NCBI RefSeq assembly: GCF_001458355.1
Contig: NZ_CYSA01000015.1
Location: 129,001 to 193,000 of the forward strand
Length of the DNA: 64,000 nt
DNA from: Thalassovita gelatinovora
GTDB taxonomy: Bacteria; Pseudomonadota; Alphaproteobacteria; Rhodobacterales; Rhodobacteraceae
Direction: 5' to 3'
Shown here: positions 42,689 to 52,023 of the stretch, in pieces
Layout: every line of letters starts with the position of its first letter
Position numbering within the stretch: the first letter of the stretch is position 1
Position numbers and translations under genes: made by a program
The notes under the pieces: generated by a model
Told to the model about the DNA's origin: nothing
The model's input: the letters and a program-made list of their open reading frames with translations, nothing else
Database searches by the model: none

Positions 42689-44073
42689 AATATATCTCGA
42701 CCCGTGGCAAAGCGCCCGTTCTGAATTTCGAACAAGCCATGATGACCGGGCTGGCCCGCGATGGCGGGCTGTACCTGCCCGAAACCATCCCGACGCTCAG
42801 CCCCGATGACATCGCGGCACTGGCCGGGCTGAGCTATGAAGAAACCGCGTTTCGCATCATGAAGCCCTTCATCGGGGACTGTTTCACCGATGACGAATTC
42901 CGCGACATCATCGCCAAGGCCTATGCCGGGTTCGGCCATGCCGCGCGCGCGCCTCTGGTGCAGCTGGACAGCAACCATTTCCTGCTGGAACTGTTCCACG
43001 GTCCCACCCTTGCGTTCAAGGATTTCGCGATGCAGCTGATCGGTCAGCTGTTTCAGGCGTCGCTGAAACGGTCGGGCGGGCATGTGACCATCGCGGGCGC
43101 CACCAGCGGCGACACCGGATCGGCGGCGATCGAAGCCTTCAAGGGGCTGGAAGCGGTCGACGTTTTCATCCTGTTCCCGCATGGCCGGGTGTCCGAAGTC
43201 CAGCGGCGGCAAATGACCACCCCCGCCGAAAGCAACGTGCATGCTTTGGCGATGGATGGGCATTTCGACGATTGTCAGGCCCGCGTGAAGGACATGTTCA
43301 ACGATTTCGACTTCCGCGACGGGGTGCATCTGGCCGGGGTCAATTCGATCAACTTCGCCCGGGTTCTGGCGCAGGTGGTGTATTACTTCAGCTCCGCCGT
43401 CAGCCTTGGCGCGCCGCAACGCAAGGTCAGCTTCACCGTCCCCACCGGCAATTTCGGCGACATCTTCGCGGGCTATATCGCCAAGCGGATGGGCCTGCCG
43501 ATCGACCGGCTGGTGGTCGCCACCAACCAGAACGACATCCTGCATCGCTGCCTGAGCAGCGGCGACTACCGCCCCGATGGGGTGGTGCCCTCGATCAGCC
43601 CGTCGATGGACATTCAGGTCAGTTCGAATTTCGAACGCGCACTGTTTTACGCCTATGATCAAGACGGCGCAGCGGTGGCGCAACTGATGGAAGAACTCAG
43701 CGCGGGCGGCTTCACCGTCAGCCAAGGCGCGTTGCAGGCGCTACGCGAAGTCTTCGACAGCGGCCATTGTTCCGAAGCCGAAACCAGCGCCACCATCCGC
43801 ACGTTGTTCGACACCACCGGCGAATTGCTGTGTCCGCATTCGGCCGTCGGCGTCAAGGTGGCCAATGAACTGCGCGACGCGGATGTGCCGATGATCACCC
43901 TGGCCACCGCGCACCCGGCCAAATTCCCCGCAGCGGTCGAAGCCGCAAGCGGTCAACACCCGGACTTGCCGACCCGCATGGCCGACCTGTATGACCGTTC
44001 GGAACGGGTCAGCCGGATCGCCAATGATCTGGGTGCCATCGAGGATTTGATCAAGGATCGCATTGCCAAGTGA
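42685..44073 (+). CDS. thrC: Threonine synthase
   Basis: This 462-aa PLP enzyme converts O-phosphohomoserine to threonine. The PLP lysine is Lys112 in LAFKDFAMQ, and the phosphate-binding GDTGSAAIEAF and the PTGNFGDIFAGY segment are present. The start is a GTG at 42685 overlapping the surf1 stop by 4 bp; the stop overlaps the next GTG in the same way. This surf1-thrC-M16 chain is common in Rhodobacterales and probably one transcript. Confidence 0.95.
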   Translation: MKYISTRGKAPVLNFEQAMMTGLARDGGLYLPETIPTLSPDDIAALAGLSYEETAFRIMKPFIGDCFTDDEFRDIIAKAYAGFGHAARAPLVQLDSNHFLLELFHGPTLAFKDFAMQLIGQLFQASLKRSGGHVTIAGATSGDTGSAAIEAFKGLEAVDVFILFPHGRVSEVQRRQMTTPAESNVHALAMDGHFDDCQARVKDMFNDFDFRDGVHLAGVNSINFARVLAQVVYYFSSAVSLGAPQRKVSFTVPTGNFGDIFAGYIAKRMGLPIDRLVVATNQNDILHRCLSSGDYRPDGVVPSISPSMDIQVSSNFERALFYAYDQDGAAVAQLMEELSAGGFTVSQGALQALREVFDSGHCSEAETSATIRTLFDTTGELLCPHSAVGVKVANELRDADVPMITLATAHPAKFPAAVEAASGQHPDLPTRMADLYDRSERVSRIANDLGAIEDLIKDRIAK

Positions 44074-45332
44074 CAGTAGAGCTTCATACCCTTTCCAACG
44101 GGTTCCGGATCGTTTCCGAAAACATGCCCGGCCTGCAATCGGCCTCTATCGGCATCTGGGTGCTGGCCGGCGGTCGGCATGAACGGCTGGAACAGAATGG
44201 CATCGCGCATTTTCTGGAACATATGGCCTTCAAGGGCACCAAGACCCGAACCGCGCTACAGATTGCCGAAACCATCGAAGATGTCGGCGGCTACATGAAC
44301 GCCTATACGTCGCGCGAAGTAACGGCCTATTACGCCCGCGTATTGCAGGCCGATGTGCCGCTGGCGCTGGATGTGCTGGCCGATATCGTGCTGAACCCGA
44401 TCTTCGAACACCGCGAAATCGAAATCGAACGCGGCGTGATCTTGCAGGAAATCGGTCAGGCGCTCGATACGCCGGACGATGTGATCTTCGACTGGCTGCA
44501 GGAACAGGCCTATCCCGGTCAGGCGCTGGGCCGCACCATTCTGGGCCCGGCGGAAAAGGTCAGCAGCTTTACCCGCGAAGATCTGGCCCGCTTCGTGGCC
44601 GAACAATACGGCCCCGGTCAGATGATCCTGTCGGCAGCCGGTGCCGTCGATCACGACGCGCTGGTGCGTGAGGCCGAAAAACTGTTCGGTCACCTGTCGC
44701 CGCTGATCACCACAACCCATGACAGCGCCAGCTTCCAGGGCGGTGAATTCCGCAAGGTCAAACCATTGGAACAGGCGCATTTCGCGCTGGCCTTCGAAAG
44801 CCCCGATTACGGCAGCGATCAAATCCATGCTGCACAGGTTTACGCCAATGCGCTGGGTGGCGGCATGTCGAGCCGCCTGTTCCAGGAAATCCGTGAAAAA
44901 CGCGGGCTTTGCTACAGTATTTTCGCCCAGGCGGGGGCCTATGTCGATACCGGCATGATGACCATCTATGCTGGTACTTCTGCCGATCAGCTGGATGAAT
45001 TGGCAACCGTCACGCTGGACGAAATGAAACGCGCCGCCGAAGACATGACCGAAGAAGAAATTGCCCGCGCCCGGGTGCAGATGAAGGCCGGTCTTCTGAT
45101 GGGGCTGGAAAGCCCGTCGAACCGCGCCGAACGGCTGGCCCGGATGGTGCAGATCTGGGGCCGGGTGCCAGATGTCGAAGAAGTCGTCGCCAAGATCGAC
45201 AATGTCAGCCTGAAAGACGTCAGCGCCTTTGCCGAAACCATGGCGGTCAGCGCGCCCGCCGCTTTGGCGCTTTACGGCCCGGTCGAACACGCGCCCTCAT
45301 TGGCGACGCTGCAACAAAGGCGTGCAGCATGA
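44070..45332 (+). CDS. M16-family zinc metalloprotease (MPP-like)
   Basis: This 420-aa protein is a pitrilysin/M16B peptidase related to the beta-subunit of the mitochondrial processing peptidase. The inverted zinc motif HFLEH is complete (His47, Glu50, His51), the distal Glu lies in the region REIEIERGVILQEI, and the Arg/Tyr pocket segment ends in EKRGLCYSIFAQAGAY. It starts at a GTG overlapping thrC and ends overlapping the acetyltransferase ATG. It probably degrades small peptides in the cytoplasm; the physiological substrate is unknown. Confidence 0.9.
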   Translation: MTVELHTLSNGFRIVSENMPGLQSASIGIWVLAGGRHERLEQNGIAHFLEHMAFKGTKTRTALQIAETIEDVGGYMNAYTSREVTAYYARVLQADVPLALDVLADIVLNPIFEHREIEIERGVILQEIGQALDTPDDVIFDWLQEQAYPGQALGRTILGPAEKVSSFTREDLARFVAEQYGPGQMILSAAGAVDHDALVREAEKLFGHLSPLITTTHDSASFQGGEFRKVKPLEQAHFALAFESPDYGSDQIHAAQVYANALGGGMSSRLFQEIREKRGLCYSIFAQAGAYVDTGMMTIYAGTSADQLDELATVTLDEMKRAAEDMTEEEIARARVQMKAGLLMGLESPSNRAERLARMVQIWGRVPDVEEVVAKIDNVSLKDVSAFAETMAVSAPAALALYGPVEHAPSLATLQQRRAA

Positions 45333-45916
45333 TGCTGAGGCCCAAACGACAGGTCCGGATCGAAACCGAACGCCTGACGTTGCGGCCGCCGATACATGCC
45401 GATTTTCGGCCCTGGACCGGTTTGCGCCGTAGCAGCCGGGCCTTTCTGAAACCCTGGGAACCGTCCTGGGCGAACGATCACCTGGGCCGCAAAGCCTTTG
45501 CCAACCGGGTCTATTGGGCCAATCGCGCGGTCAAGAACGACACCGCGTTGCCGTTGTTCATGTTCCGCCGCGACGGTGAAGAATTGGTCGGTGCAATCAC
45601 GTTGGACCATATCCGCCGCGGCCCGGCCCAGTCGGGCACGCTGGGCTATTGGGTTGGTGAAGCGCATGCCCGGCAGGGCTATATGCGCGAAGCGATCGAC
45701 GCGCTGGTCTATCACGCCTTTCACCGCATGGATCTGAGCCGGATCGAAGCGGCCTGCCTGCCAGAAAACAAACCGTCGCGCGATCTGCTGGAAAAATGCG
45801 GTTTCAAATACGAAGGCGTGGCGCAAAGCTATCTGGAAATCGACGGGCGCTGGCGCACCCATGTTCTGTATGCCTGTATCCGGCTGGACCGGCGCGGACG
45901 AACCGAACCGATCTGA
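45329..45916 (+). CDS. RimJ-like GNAT acetyltransferase
   Basis: This 195-aa acetyltransferase has the RimI/RimJ pattern: ETERLTLRPP at the N-terminus, LGYWVGEAHARQGYMREAI at the acetyl-CoA site and LLEKCGFKYEGVA near the end. RimJ-type enzymes acetylate ribosomal protein N-termini; the target here is not known. Its ATG overlaps the M16 stop (ATGA), so it closes the four-gene chain. Confidence 0.87.
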   Translation: MMLRPKRQVRIETERLTLRPPIHADFRPWTGLRRSSRAFLKPWEPSWANDHLGRKAFANRVYWANRAVKNDTALPLFMFRRDGEELVGAITLDHIRRGPAQSGTLGYWVGEAHARQGYMREAIDALVYHAFHRMDLSRIEAACLPENKPSRDLLEKCGFKYEGVAQSYLEIDGRWRTHVLYACIRLDRRGRTEPI

Positions 45917-46004
45917 TCGCGGCAACGGCCGCGTTTGAACAATCCGGCCGTGACAAATATCAAAACCGTTCTATCTTTCCTCCCCAGGAAAGAGGACCGC
46001 GCCC

Positions 46005-46820
46005 GTGATCAGACTCAGCATCGCTCTTGTCGCCCTGTTGCTGGCCCATGCCGCCCCGGCCCAGACCCGCAAACCCAGCCATTGCATCGCCATCGCCGAT
46101 GCGGCGCCGGGCCTGTCTTATCTGCACAAGGCGTCGTTCCGCGACCCGTTGCCCGACTATACCGTCAGGATCAGCTACCTCGCCCATGCGTCCTTCCTGA
46201 TCCAATCGCCCGGCGGGATCGGAGCCGTGACCGATTACACCGGCTTCATCGGCAATGTCGATTACATCCCCGATGCGGTTACCATGAACCATGCCCACGA
46301 TACCCATTGGACCGCCGCCCCTGACCCGGCCATCGCGCATGTGCTGCGCGGCTGGGGTGCGGAACATGGCAAAGGCATCGATCATCATCTCGACCTTGGC
46401 GACATGATGATCCGCAACGTGTCCACCGATATCCGGTCCTTTGGCGGGATCGAAGCCAAGGGCAATTCGATCTTCGTGTTCGAAGTGGCGGGGCTGTGTA
46501 TCGGCCATCTGGGCCATCTGCATCACGAACCGGATGCGGCGCAATACGCCGCGCTTGGGCGGCTCGACGTGGTGATGGCCCCGGTTGATGGCGGCATGAC
46601 GCTGGACCTTCCAACGATGATCAGGGTGTTGCAACGGCTGAAATCTTCGGTGGTGATCCCGATGCACTGGTTCGGCGACGGCACGCTGTCGGCGTTCCTG
46701 CGTGGCATCGGCAGTGATTTTGCCATTCAGCAGGTCGAAGACAACACGCTGACCCTGTCGCTGCGGACCCTGCCGCGCAACCCGACCGTGATGGTGTTAC
46801 AACCGCGCTACCTGCGCTGA
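46005..46820 (+). CDS. Exported MBL-fold protein
   Basis: This 271-aa protein has a signal peptide (residues 1-19, ending APAQ) and a metallo-beta-lactamase-like fold. It reads YLAHASFLIQSPGG then DAVTMNHAHDTHWT, HLGHLHHEPD, MAPVDGG and VVIPMHWFGDG. The classic HxHxDH site becomes NHAHDTH here, which keeps three of the ligands. The start is a GTG at 46005, with AGGAAAGAGGA upstream. Function is unknown; a periplasmic hydrolase is a fair guess. Confidence 0.78.
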   Translation: MIRLSIALVALLLAHAAPAQTRKPSHCIAIADAAPGLSYLHKASFRDPLPDYTVRISYLAHASFLIQSPGGIGAVTDYTGFIGNVDYIPDAVTMNHAHDTHWTAAPDPAIAHVLRGWGAEHGKGIDHHLDLGDMMIRNVSTDIRSFGGIEAKGNSIFVFEVAGLCIGHLGHLHHEPDAAQYAALGRLDVVMAPVDGGMTLDLPTMIRVLQRLKSSVVIPMHWFGDGTLSAFLRGIGSDFAIQQVEDNTLTLSLRTLPRNPTVMVLQPRYLR

Positions 46821-46859
46821 GGGCTGGACGGGACGGCCGATCCTGCTAATCCTGTGGTC

Positions 46860-48275
46860 ATGAACCTGAACCCAGTCACCCCCGCCTTCCTTGAAACGCT
46901 GCAAAGCGTCCTGCCCGACCGTTGCCTGCGCCCTGCCGATCCGCGTTATCTGGAAGAACCGCGCGGCCGCTGGAAGGGACAGGCCGGGGCGATCGTGGCC
47001 CCGGACAGCACGGAACAGGTCGCGGCCGTGCTTAAGGCTGCGAACGCGGCCCGGGTGCCGGTTGTGCCCTATGGCGGCGGTACCGGGCTTGTCGGCGGTC
47101 AGATCATGGCGGACGGCCCTGCGCCGCTGCTGCTGTCGCTGGAACGGATGACCAAGATCCGCGCGCTTTACCCCGAAGAAAACGTCATGGTCGCAGACGC
47201 CGGGGCGATCTTGCAGGATATCCACGAGGCGGCATTGGCCGCCGACCGGCTGTTTCCGATGTCGATCGCGGCCAAGGGTTCGGCGCGGATCGGGGGGTGT
47301 CTGGCCACCAATGCCGGCGGCGTCAACGTGCTGCGCTATGGCAATACCCGCGATCTGGCCCTCGGGTTGGAAGCGGTGCTGCCCGATGGCCGGATCTGGA
47401 ACGGGCTGACCCGGCTGCGCAAGGACAATACCGGCTACGACCTGCGCGACCTGCTGATCGGGTCCGAAGGCACGCTTGGCGTGATCACCGCCGCCGCGCT
47501 GAAACTGGCGCCACGGCCCGCCGGTGAAGGCACCGCGCTGATCGTGGTCGACAGCCCGGCCGCCGCGCTGACGCTGCTGTCGCTGGCCCGCGATCACATG
47601 GGCGAAGGCGTGTCCGCATTCGAACTGATCCACGGCACCGGGTTGGAATTCCTGGCCGAAAAGCTGCCGCAACTGCGACAACCCTTTGCCGAAGCCCCCG
47701 AATGGATGGTGCTGATCGATGTCGGGCTGGCGCGCGGCATCGATCCGGCCACGGCGCTGGAAAACCTGTTCGTCGCCGGGCTGGAGGCGGGTCTGGTCTC
47801 CGACGGGCTGATCGCGCAATCGCAGCAGCAGCGGCAGGATTTCTGGGAAATCCGCGAACAGATCCCCGAAGCCAACCGCCTAGTCGGGTCGATCAGTTCG
47901 CATGACATTTCCCTGCCGCTCAGCACAATCGCCGATTTCATCACCAAAGGCGGCGACATCCTGCGCCGGATGGGGGATTTTCGGATCAACTGTTTCGGCC
48001 ATCTGGGCGACGGCAACCTGCATTACAACGTCTTCCCCGCCAAGGGCCGGCAGAAATCCGACTACCTTGATCAACGCGACGCGGTGCAGCGCGCGGTGCA
48101 TGATCTGGTCGATGAATTCGACGGATCGTTCAGCGCCGAACATGGCGTTGGTCGGTTGAAAGTGGCGGATCTGGAACGCTATGGCGATCCGGTCAAGCTA
48201 CAGATGATGCGGTCGATCAAAACCGCGTTCGATCCCAATGGCATCCTCAATCCGGGCGCGGTTCTGCGCGCCTGA
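46860..48275 (+). CDS. FAD-binding oxidase, D-2-hydroxyacid dehydrogenase-like
   Basis: This 471-aa VAO/PCMH flavoprotein has the FAD-binding region (VVPYGGGTGLVGGQ, CLATNAGGVNVLRYGNTRD, GSEGTLGVITAA) and a C-terminal FAD-oxidase domain with CFGHLGDGNLHYNV and AEHGVGRLK. It groups with D-lactate/D-2-hydroxyglutarate dehydrogenases, which feed electrons from 2-hydroxyacids to quinone or electron-transfer flavoprotein. The ATG at 46860 has no strong ribosome site (GTG at 46854 is the alternative). Confidence 0.86.
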   Translation: MNLNPVTPAFLETLQSVLPDRCLRPADPRYLEEPRGRWKGQAGAIVAPDSTEQVAAVLKAANAARVPVVPYGGGTGLVGGQIMADGPAPLLLSLERMTKIRALYPEENVMVADAGAILQDIHEAALAADRLFPMSIAAKGSARIGGCLATNAGGVNVLRYGNTRDLALGLEAVLPDGRIWNGLTRLRKDNTGYDLRDLLIGSEGTLGVITAAALKLAPRPAGEGTALIVVDSPAAALTLLSLARDHMGEGVSAFELIHGTGLEFLAEKLPQLRQPFAEAPEWMVLIDVGLARGIDPATALENLFVAGLEAGLVSDGLIAQSQQQRQDFWEIREQIPEANRLVGSISSHDISLPLSTIADFITKGGDILRRMGDFRINCFGHLGDGNLHYNVFPAKGRQKSDYLDQRDAVQRAVHDLVDEFDGSFSAEHGVGRLKVADLERYGDPVKLQMMRSIKTAFDPNGILNPGAVLRA

Positions 48276-48326
48276 CGCTTTCATCTAGGCAAAAATACTC
48301 CGGGCCCGTCTTTGCCGAAAATGAAA

Positions 48327-48350
48327 AAACCCGCGCCGAAGCGCGGGTTT
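48327..48350 (-). terminator. Terminator at the end of the cytochrome oxidase cluster
   Basis: A perfect 10-bp stem (48327-48336 with 48341-48350, AAACCCGCGC/GCGCGGGTTT) with loop CGAA lies 24 bp past the ctaE stop. A T-run on the minus strand (GGGTTTTTTC) makes it strongest in that direction; it may also serve the FAD-oxidase gene facing it. Confidence 0.88.
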
Positions 48351-48374
48351 CAAAACTTTCGAAGATCCTGACGG

Positions 48375-49175
48375 TCAGCCGCCCCAGATGTAAACGGCGG
48401 CGAACAGGAACAGCCACACGACGTCAACAAAGTGCCAATACCAAGCGGCAGCTTCGAACCCGACATGGGCCTCGGGGGTGAAATCCCCTTTTATTGCGCG
48501 CAGTAAACAGATCGCTAGGAAAATGGTTCCGACCACCACGTGGAAACCGTGGAACCCGGTCGCCATGAAGAAGTTGGCGCCATAAATATTGCCCGAGAAC
48601 CCAAAGGCCGCGTGGCTGTATTCATATATCTGGAAAACGGTGAACAACGCGCCCAGCAGAACCGCGATCAGCAGACCGTTGATCATGTCCTTGCGGTTGT
48701 TTTCATGCGCGATCGCGTGGTGCGCCCAAGTGGCCGCAGCCCCCGAACACAGCAGGATCAGCGTGTTGATCAGCGGCAGATGCCACGGATCGAAAGTTTC
48801 GATCCCGACCGGCGGCCAAACACCGTCAACAGCGGGCGATTGCGGCCCCATCGGGTACATGGCGTGCTTGAAGAAGCTCCAGAACCACGCTGCGAAGAAC
48901 ATGACTTCGGACATGATGAACAGCATGAAGCCATAGCGCAGGCCGATCTTCACCACCGGGGTGTGATCGCCGGTATTGCCTTCTTTGACAACTTCCGACC
49001 ACCAGGCAAACATCACGTAAAGAACACCGGCGAACCCGGCCAGAAGCATCCAAGGGCCATGATCGTGGAAGTACAGCACTGCTCCGAAAAGCATTACGAA
49101 CCCGGCCACTGCACCCATCAGGGGATACAGAGAGGGGGGCAAAATATGATAGTCGTGGTTTTTCTCGTGCGCCAT
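48375..49175 (-). CDS. ctaE: Cytochrome c oxidase subunit III
   Basis: This 266-aa protein has seven membrane helices and the subunit III pattern, including [15 protein letters not shown] after the first helices, [25 protein letters not shown] and the ending [29 protein letters not shown] (read as separate blocks in order). It stabilises the aa3 complex and prevents suicide inactivation. The ATG at 49175 lies 25 bp after the ctaG stop. surf1 does not follow it, unlike in most Rhodobacterales. Confidence 0.96.
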   Translation of the reverse strand: MAHEKNHDYHILPPSLYPLMGAVAGFVMLFGAVLYFHDHGPWMLLAGFAGVLYVMFAWWSEVVKEGNTGDHTPVVKIGLRYGFMLFIMSEVMFFAAWFWSFFKHAMYPMGPQSPAVDGVWPPVGIETFDPWHLPLINTLILLCSGAAATWAHHAIAHENNRKDMINGLLIAVLLGALFTVFQIYEYSHAAFGFSGNIYGANFFMATGFHGFHVVVGTIFLAICLLRAIKGDFTPEAHVGFEAAAWYWHFVDVVWLFLFAAVYIWGG

Positions 49176-49200
49176 TGCGTTTCCCTCGTTGGAAGGTTTT

Positions 49201-49776
49201 TTAGTTTAGGTTGCTGTCACTACCCGTGGAAAGCGAAGCTTGCTTCTCAGGCAGATCGATTTCGTAGAAGGTATAGGACAAGGTGATCTGGTGAACGAAT
49301 TTCGCTTCGCGATCGTTCACGATTTCCGGGTCGACAAAGAAACTGACCGGCATATTGACCCGTTCGCCGGGTTGCAGCACCTGCTCGGTGAAGCAAAAGC
49401 AGTCGATCTTGTCGAAATATCCGCCCGCCGAATAGGGCGCGACGTTATAAGACGCCTGCCCCGCTACGGCGTGGTCGGTCGGGTTATAGGCCTCGAAGAA
49501 GGCCAGACCGGTTTCGCCGATGCGCAGCGTCATTTCCCGCTGCACCGGTTTGAATTCCCACGGCATGTCGCGATCTTTTGAAGCATCGAACCGTATCGTG
49601 ATGGTCTGATCCAGAATCGTGTCCGATCCGGCATCGGCGACATTGGTGGTGCCGCCAAAACCGGTGACCCGGCAGAACCAGTTGTAAAACGGCACCGATG
49701 CCCAAGCCAACGCCCCCATGGTCAGGACCACACCGACCAGCATCACCACGGTTTTGCTTTTTTTATCCATCGCCAT
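49201..49776 (-). CDS. ctaG: Cytochrome oxidase assembly protein CtaG/Cox11
   Basis: This 191-aa protein has one N-terminal membrane helix (residues 9-27) and a periplasmic immunoglobulin-like copper-binding domain with the CFCF motif ([11 protein letters not shown]). Cox11 delivers copper to the CuB site of subunit I. It lies 3 bp after the 57-aa gene and directly before ctaE. Confidence 0.95.
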   Translation of the reverse strand: MAMDKKSKTVVMLVGVVLTMGALAWASVPFYNWFCRVTGFGGTTNVADAGSDTILDQTITIRFDASKDRDMPWEFKPVQREMTLRIGETGLAFFEAYNPTDHAVAGQASYNVAPYSAGGYFDKIDCFCFTEQVLQPGERVNMPVSFFVDPEIVNDREAKFVHQITLSYTFYEIDLPEKQASLSTGSDSNLN

Positions 49777-49779
49777 GGC

Positions 49780-49953
49780 TCAGTTTTTCCCCTGCTGTTG
49801 TTGCAGGAAAGCCGGTTCCAGACCGCCACGGGTGACCTTGACCACGGTCAGACCGAAAACGATGGCAACGAAGCCCACCAGGACCAGACCAACGCCCAGA
49901 TTGCGGCCAATCCGGCGCTTGTGCAGCTCGTGTTCGACTTTTTCGAACCCCAT
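49780..49953 (-). CDS. 57-aa single-pass membrane protein in the cox cluster
   Basis: This short protein reads [20 protein letters not shown] then a membrane helix ([18 protein letters not shown]) and a short tail. Small proteins at exactly this place between ctaB and ctaG are widespread in Rhodobacterales and are called CoxF-like or hypothetical. It starts at the ATG at 49953, one base after the ctaB stop, with GGGAGG upstream. A role in oxidase assembly is inferred from position. Confidence 0.8.
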   Translation of the reverse strand: MGFEKVEHELHKRRIGRNLGVGLVLVGFVAIVFGLTVVKVTRGGLEPAFLQQQQGKN

Positions 49954-49954
49954 T

Positions 49955-50893
49955 CTACCAGCCTCCCAGCCCATAAGGTTTCAGTGTCGCTTCGACCAGA
50001 ATCGCCCCGAAATGCAGAAACAGATAGATCAGCGACAATCCGAAAAAGCTTTTTTCCGAACGGTATTTATCCGCGCTGGCCGCGTCTTCGTCACGGCGCC
50101 AGATCTTCACCGCGCCAAACAGGAACAGCGCGTTCAACACCACCGAAACGGTCATATAGATCGGACCCCCGATCGAGGTCAGCCCGGCACCGATCGCCAG
50201 CGGTGCCAGCAAGATGGTATAGACAAGGATATGCTTGCGCGTGGACCGGCGACCATGGGTCACGGTCAACATCGGCACACCCGCCTTTTCGTAATCCGAA
50301 TTCATGAACAGCGCCAAGGCCCAGAAATGCGGCGGCGTCCACATGAAGACCAGCAGGAACATCAACACCGATTCAAGGCTGACACCACCAGTGGCAACCG
50401 CCCAGCCGATCATCGGCGGGAACGCCCCGGCAGCGCCGCCAATCACGATGTTCTGCGGCGTCCAGCGTTTCAACCACATGGTATAAACCACCGCGTAGAA
50501 GAAGATGGTAAAGGCCAAAAGCCCCGCCGCCACAAAATTCGTCGCCAGACCCAGCATGATCACCGCAAAGGCCGACAGGGTGATGCCGATGGCCAGCGCG
50601 TCTTGCGGCGCGACCTTGCCCGACGGGATCGGTCGCGACGCGGTGCGTTTCATCACCTCGTCGATATCGGCATCCCACCACATGTTCAGCGCGCCCGAAG
50701 CCCCGCCGCCCACGGCGATGAACAACACGGCGCAAAAGGCGATGAACGGATGCACGTCGACCGGTGCGGCCAACAGCCCGACAAGCGCGGTAAACACCAC
50801 AAGCGACATCACCCGCGGTTTCAGCAGGGCGAAATAATCGCCGAAACCCGCTTCGCCGGTCTGGGTCTGTGTATTCAGGCTTGCGTCGCTCAT
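49955..50893 (-). CDS. ctaB: Protoheme IX farnesyltransferase (heme O synthase)
   Basis: This 312-aa UbiA-type enzyme transfers a farnesyl group to heme b to make heme O, the precursor of heme A. The metal-diphosphate site is in [19 protein letters not shown], with a second acidic loop in [15 protein letters not shown]. About nine membrane helices are present. It follows ctaC after a gap with a hairpin, in the usual order. Confidence 0.95.
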   Translation of the reverse strand: MSDASLNTQTQTGEAGFGDYFALLKPRVMSLVVFTALVGLLAAPVDVHPFIAFCAVLFIAVGGGASGALNMWWDADIDEVMKRTASRPIPSGKVAPQDALAIGITLSAFAVIMLGLATNFVAAGLLAFTIFFYAVVYTMWLKRWTPQNIVIGGAAGAFPPMIGWAVATGGVSLESVLMFLLVFMWTPPHFWALALFMNSDYEKAGVPMLTVTHGRRSTRKHILVYTILLAPLAIGAGLTSIGGPIYMTVSVVLNALFLFGAVKIWRRDEDAASADKYRSEKSFFGLSLIYLFLHFGAILVEATLKPYGLGGW

Positions 50894-50949
50894 CTTGTGC
50901 CTTCCAAAACCGCACGGACCCGCGCGGCGCTTCGGTGGGAAAGGGTGGC

Positions 50950-50967
50950 CGCCCCTGAAACGGGGCG
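50950..50967 (-). other. Stable hairpin between ctaC and ctaB
   Basis: On the minus strand CGCCCC-GTTTCA-GGGGCG forms a perfect 6-bp stem (50950-50955 with 50962-50967) just past the ctaC stop. There is no T-run, so it is more likely to protect or process the ctaC message than to end it, which would give more subunit II than CtaB. Confidence 0.5.
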
Positions 50968-50980
50968 ATCAGCCGCTGAC

Positions 50981-51829
50981 TTAGTTGGCCGAGGCCAGCT
51001 TGACGCCCGGCAAGGTGGACATGTCGCCGGCATATTCGTCGACCGCGCCTGTCAGCCATTCATCATAGGCTTCCTGCGACACCACCTTGACGGTGATCGG
51101 CATATAGGCGTGATCCTTGCCGCACAGTTCCGAACACTGGCCGAAATAGATGCCTTCGCGTTCTGCCTTGAACCACAACTGGGCGATCCGACCCGGAACA
51201 GCATCCTGTTTCACACCAAAGGCCGGGATGGTCCAAGAATGGATCACGTCGGCACCGGTCACGTCCATGACGACGACCTTGTTGATCGGCACCACGACCT
51301 GCGTGTCGGTGGCCAGCAGATATTCATCGTCGGCATAACCGTACTCGGCCAAATCTTCGCGTTCCAGCTTGAAGCTTTCGAAGCCGAATTCGTGGTCGGT
51401 ATATTCATAGCCCCAATACCACTGGTATCCGGTGACCTTGATGTGAATGTCGCCTTGGGGAATTTCCTGCTGCTTGAACAGAACCGGCAGCGAAAACGCG
51501 CCGATGACCACCAGAATCAAGATCGGCACGATGGTCCAGGCGATTTCCACTGGCGAATTATGGGTGAACGTCGCCGGGGTCGGATTTGATTTGCGGTTGA
51601 ACCGCACGACCACGACAAGGATCAGCCCGATCACGAACAGGCAGATGGCGGTGGTGATGTACAAAAGCAAACCGTCCAGCGACTGCAGGTCGCGGGCCAG
51701 TTCTGTGGCAGCCGGCTGAAAGCCCAGCGCGCCGGAAACGGGTTTGCCGACGGTTTCGACATCCTGGGCAAGGGCCGGTGCCGCGATGGCGGTTGCTGCT
51801 GCGGCCGTGAGGCTAGAGATAAGTCGCAT
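50981..51829 (-). CDS. ctaC: Cytochrome c oxidase subunit II
   Basis: This 282-aa protein has a signal peptide (ending ALAQD near residue 22), two membrane helices (about 55-75 and 95-118) and a periplasmic cupredoxin domain. The CuA site is complete in [15 protein letters not shown], with an upstream His in VIHSW and the electron-entry Trp in YQWYWGYEY. It is the first subunit in the transcript, accepting electrons from cytochrome c. The region upstream carries a promoter with an embedded palindrome and an FNR-type site. Confidence 0.97.
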   Translation of the reverse strand: MRLISSLTAAAATAIAAPALAQDVETVGKPVSGALGFQPAATELARDLQSLDGLLLYITTAICLFVIGLILVVVVRFNRKSNPTPATFTHNSPVEIAWTIVPILILVVIGAFSLPVLFKQQEIPQGDIHIKVTGYQWYWGYEYTDHEFGFESFKLEREDLAEYGYADDEYLLATDTQVVVPINKVVVMDVTGADVIHSWTIPAFGVKQDAVPGRIAQLWFKAEREGIYFGQCSELCGKDHAYMPITVKVVSQEAYDEWLTGAVDEYAGDMSTLPGVKLASAN

Positions 51830-51921
51830 ATGTCACCCTGATCGGTTGCGGTGTATTCTTCGGTTTTCTGCGGGGTCCCGACCTTTTGAGGTGGAATCCC
51901 ATTGTTTTGTCGTCGCTAGAA

Positions 51922-51948
51922 ATCATATTCTGTCATACAGAACAACAA
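51922..51948 (-). promoter_or_regulatory. Candidate ctaC promoter with palindrome in the spacer
   Basis: On the minus strand TTGTTG (51943-51948) and TATGAT (51922-51927) are 15 bp apart, and that spacer is exactly the palindrome TTCTGT-ATG-ACAGAA (51928-51942). A protein bound here would sit between -35 and -10. The operator role is inferred. Confidence 0.5.
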
Positions 51949-51975
51949 TTCCGATTGCGGCAAACGGACGCTTTT

Positions 51976-51989
51976 TTGATTTAGATCAA
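51976..51989. promoter_or_regulatory. FNR/FnrL-type binding site
   Basis: TTGAT-TTAG-ATCAA matches the FNR consensus TTGAT-N4-ATCAA with no mismatch. It lies 34 bp before tldD and about 147 bp before ctaC. In Rhodobacterales FnrL uses this site to switch respiratory genes when oxygen falls; control of the ctaC or tldD promoter here is inferred. Confidence 0.7.
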
Positions 51990-52023
51990 ATCCGGGCTGC
52001 TGGAAAGACAGGAAAAAACAAAC

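Noticed and set aside
49718-51589. 623-codon plus-strand frame opposite the cox genes
   Set aside because: Antisense shadow of ctaG, ctaB and ctaC, with low-complexity His/Arg/Gln content and no family match.
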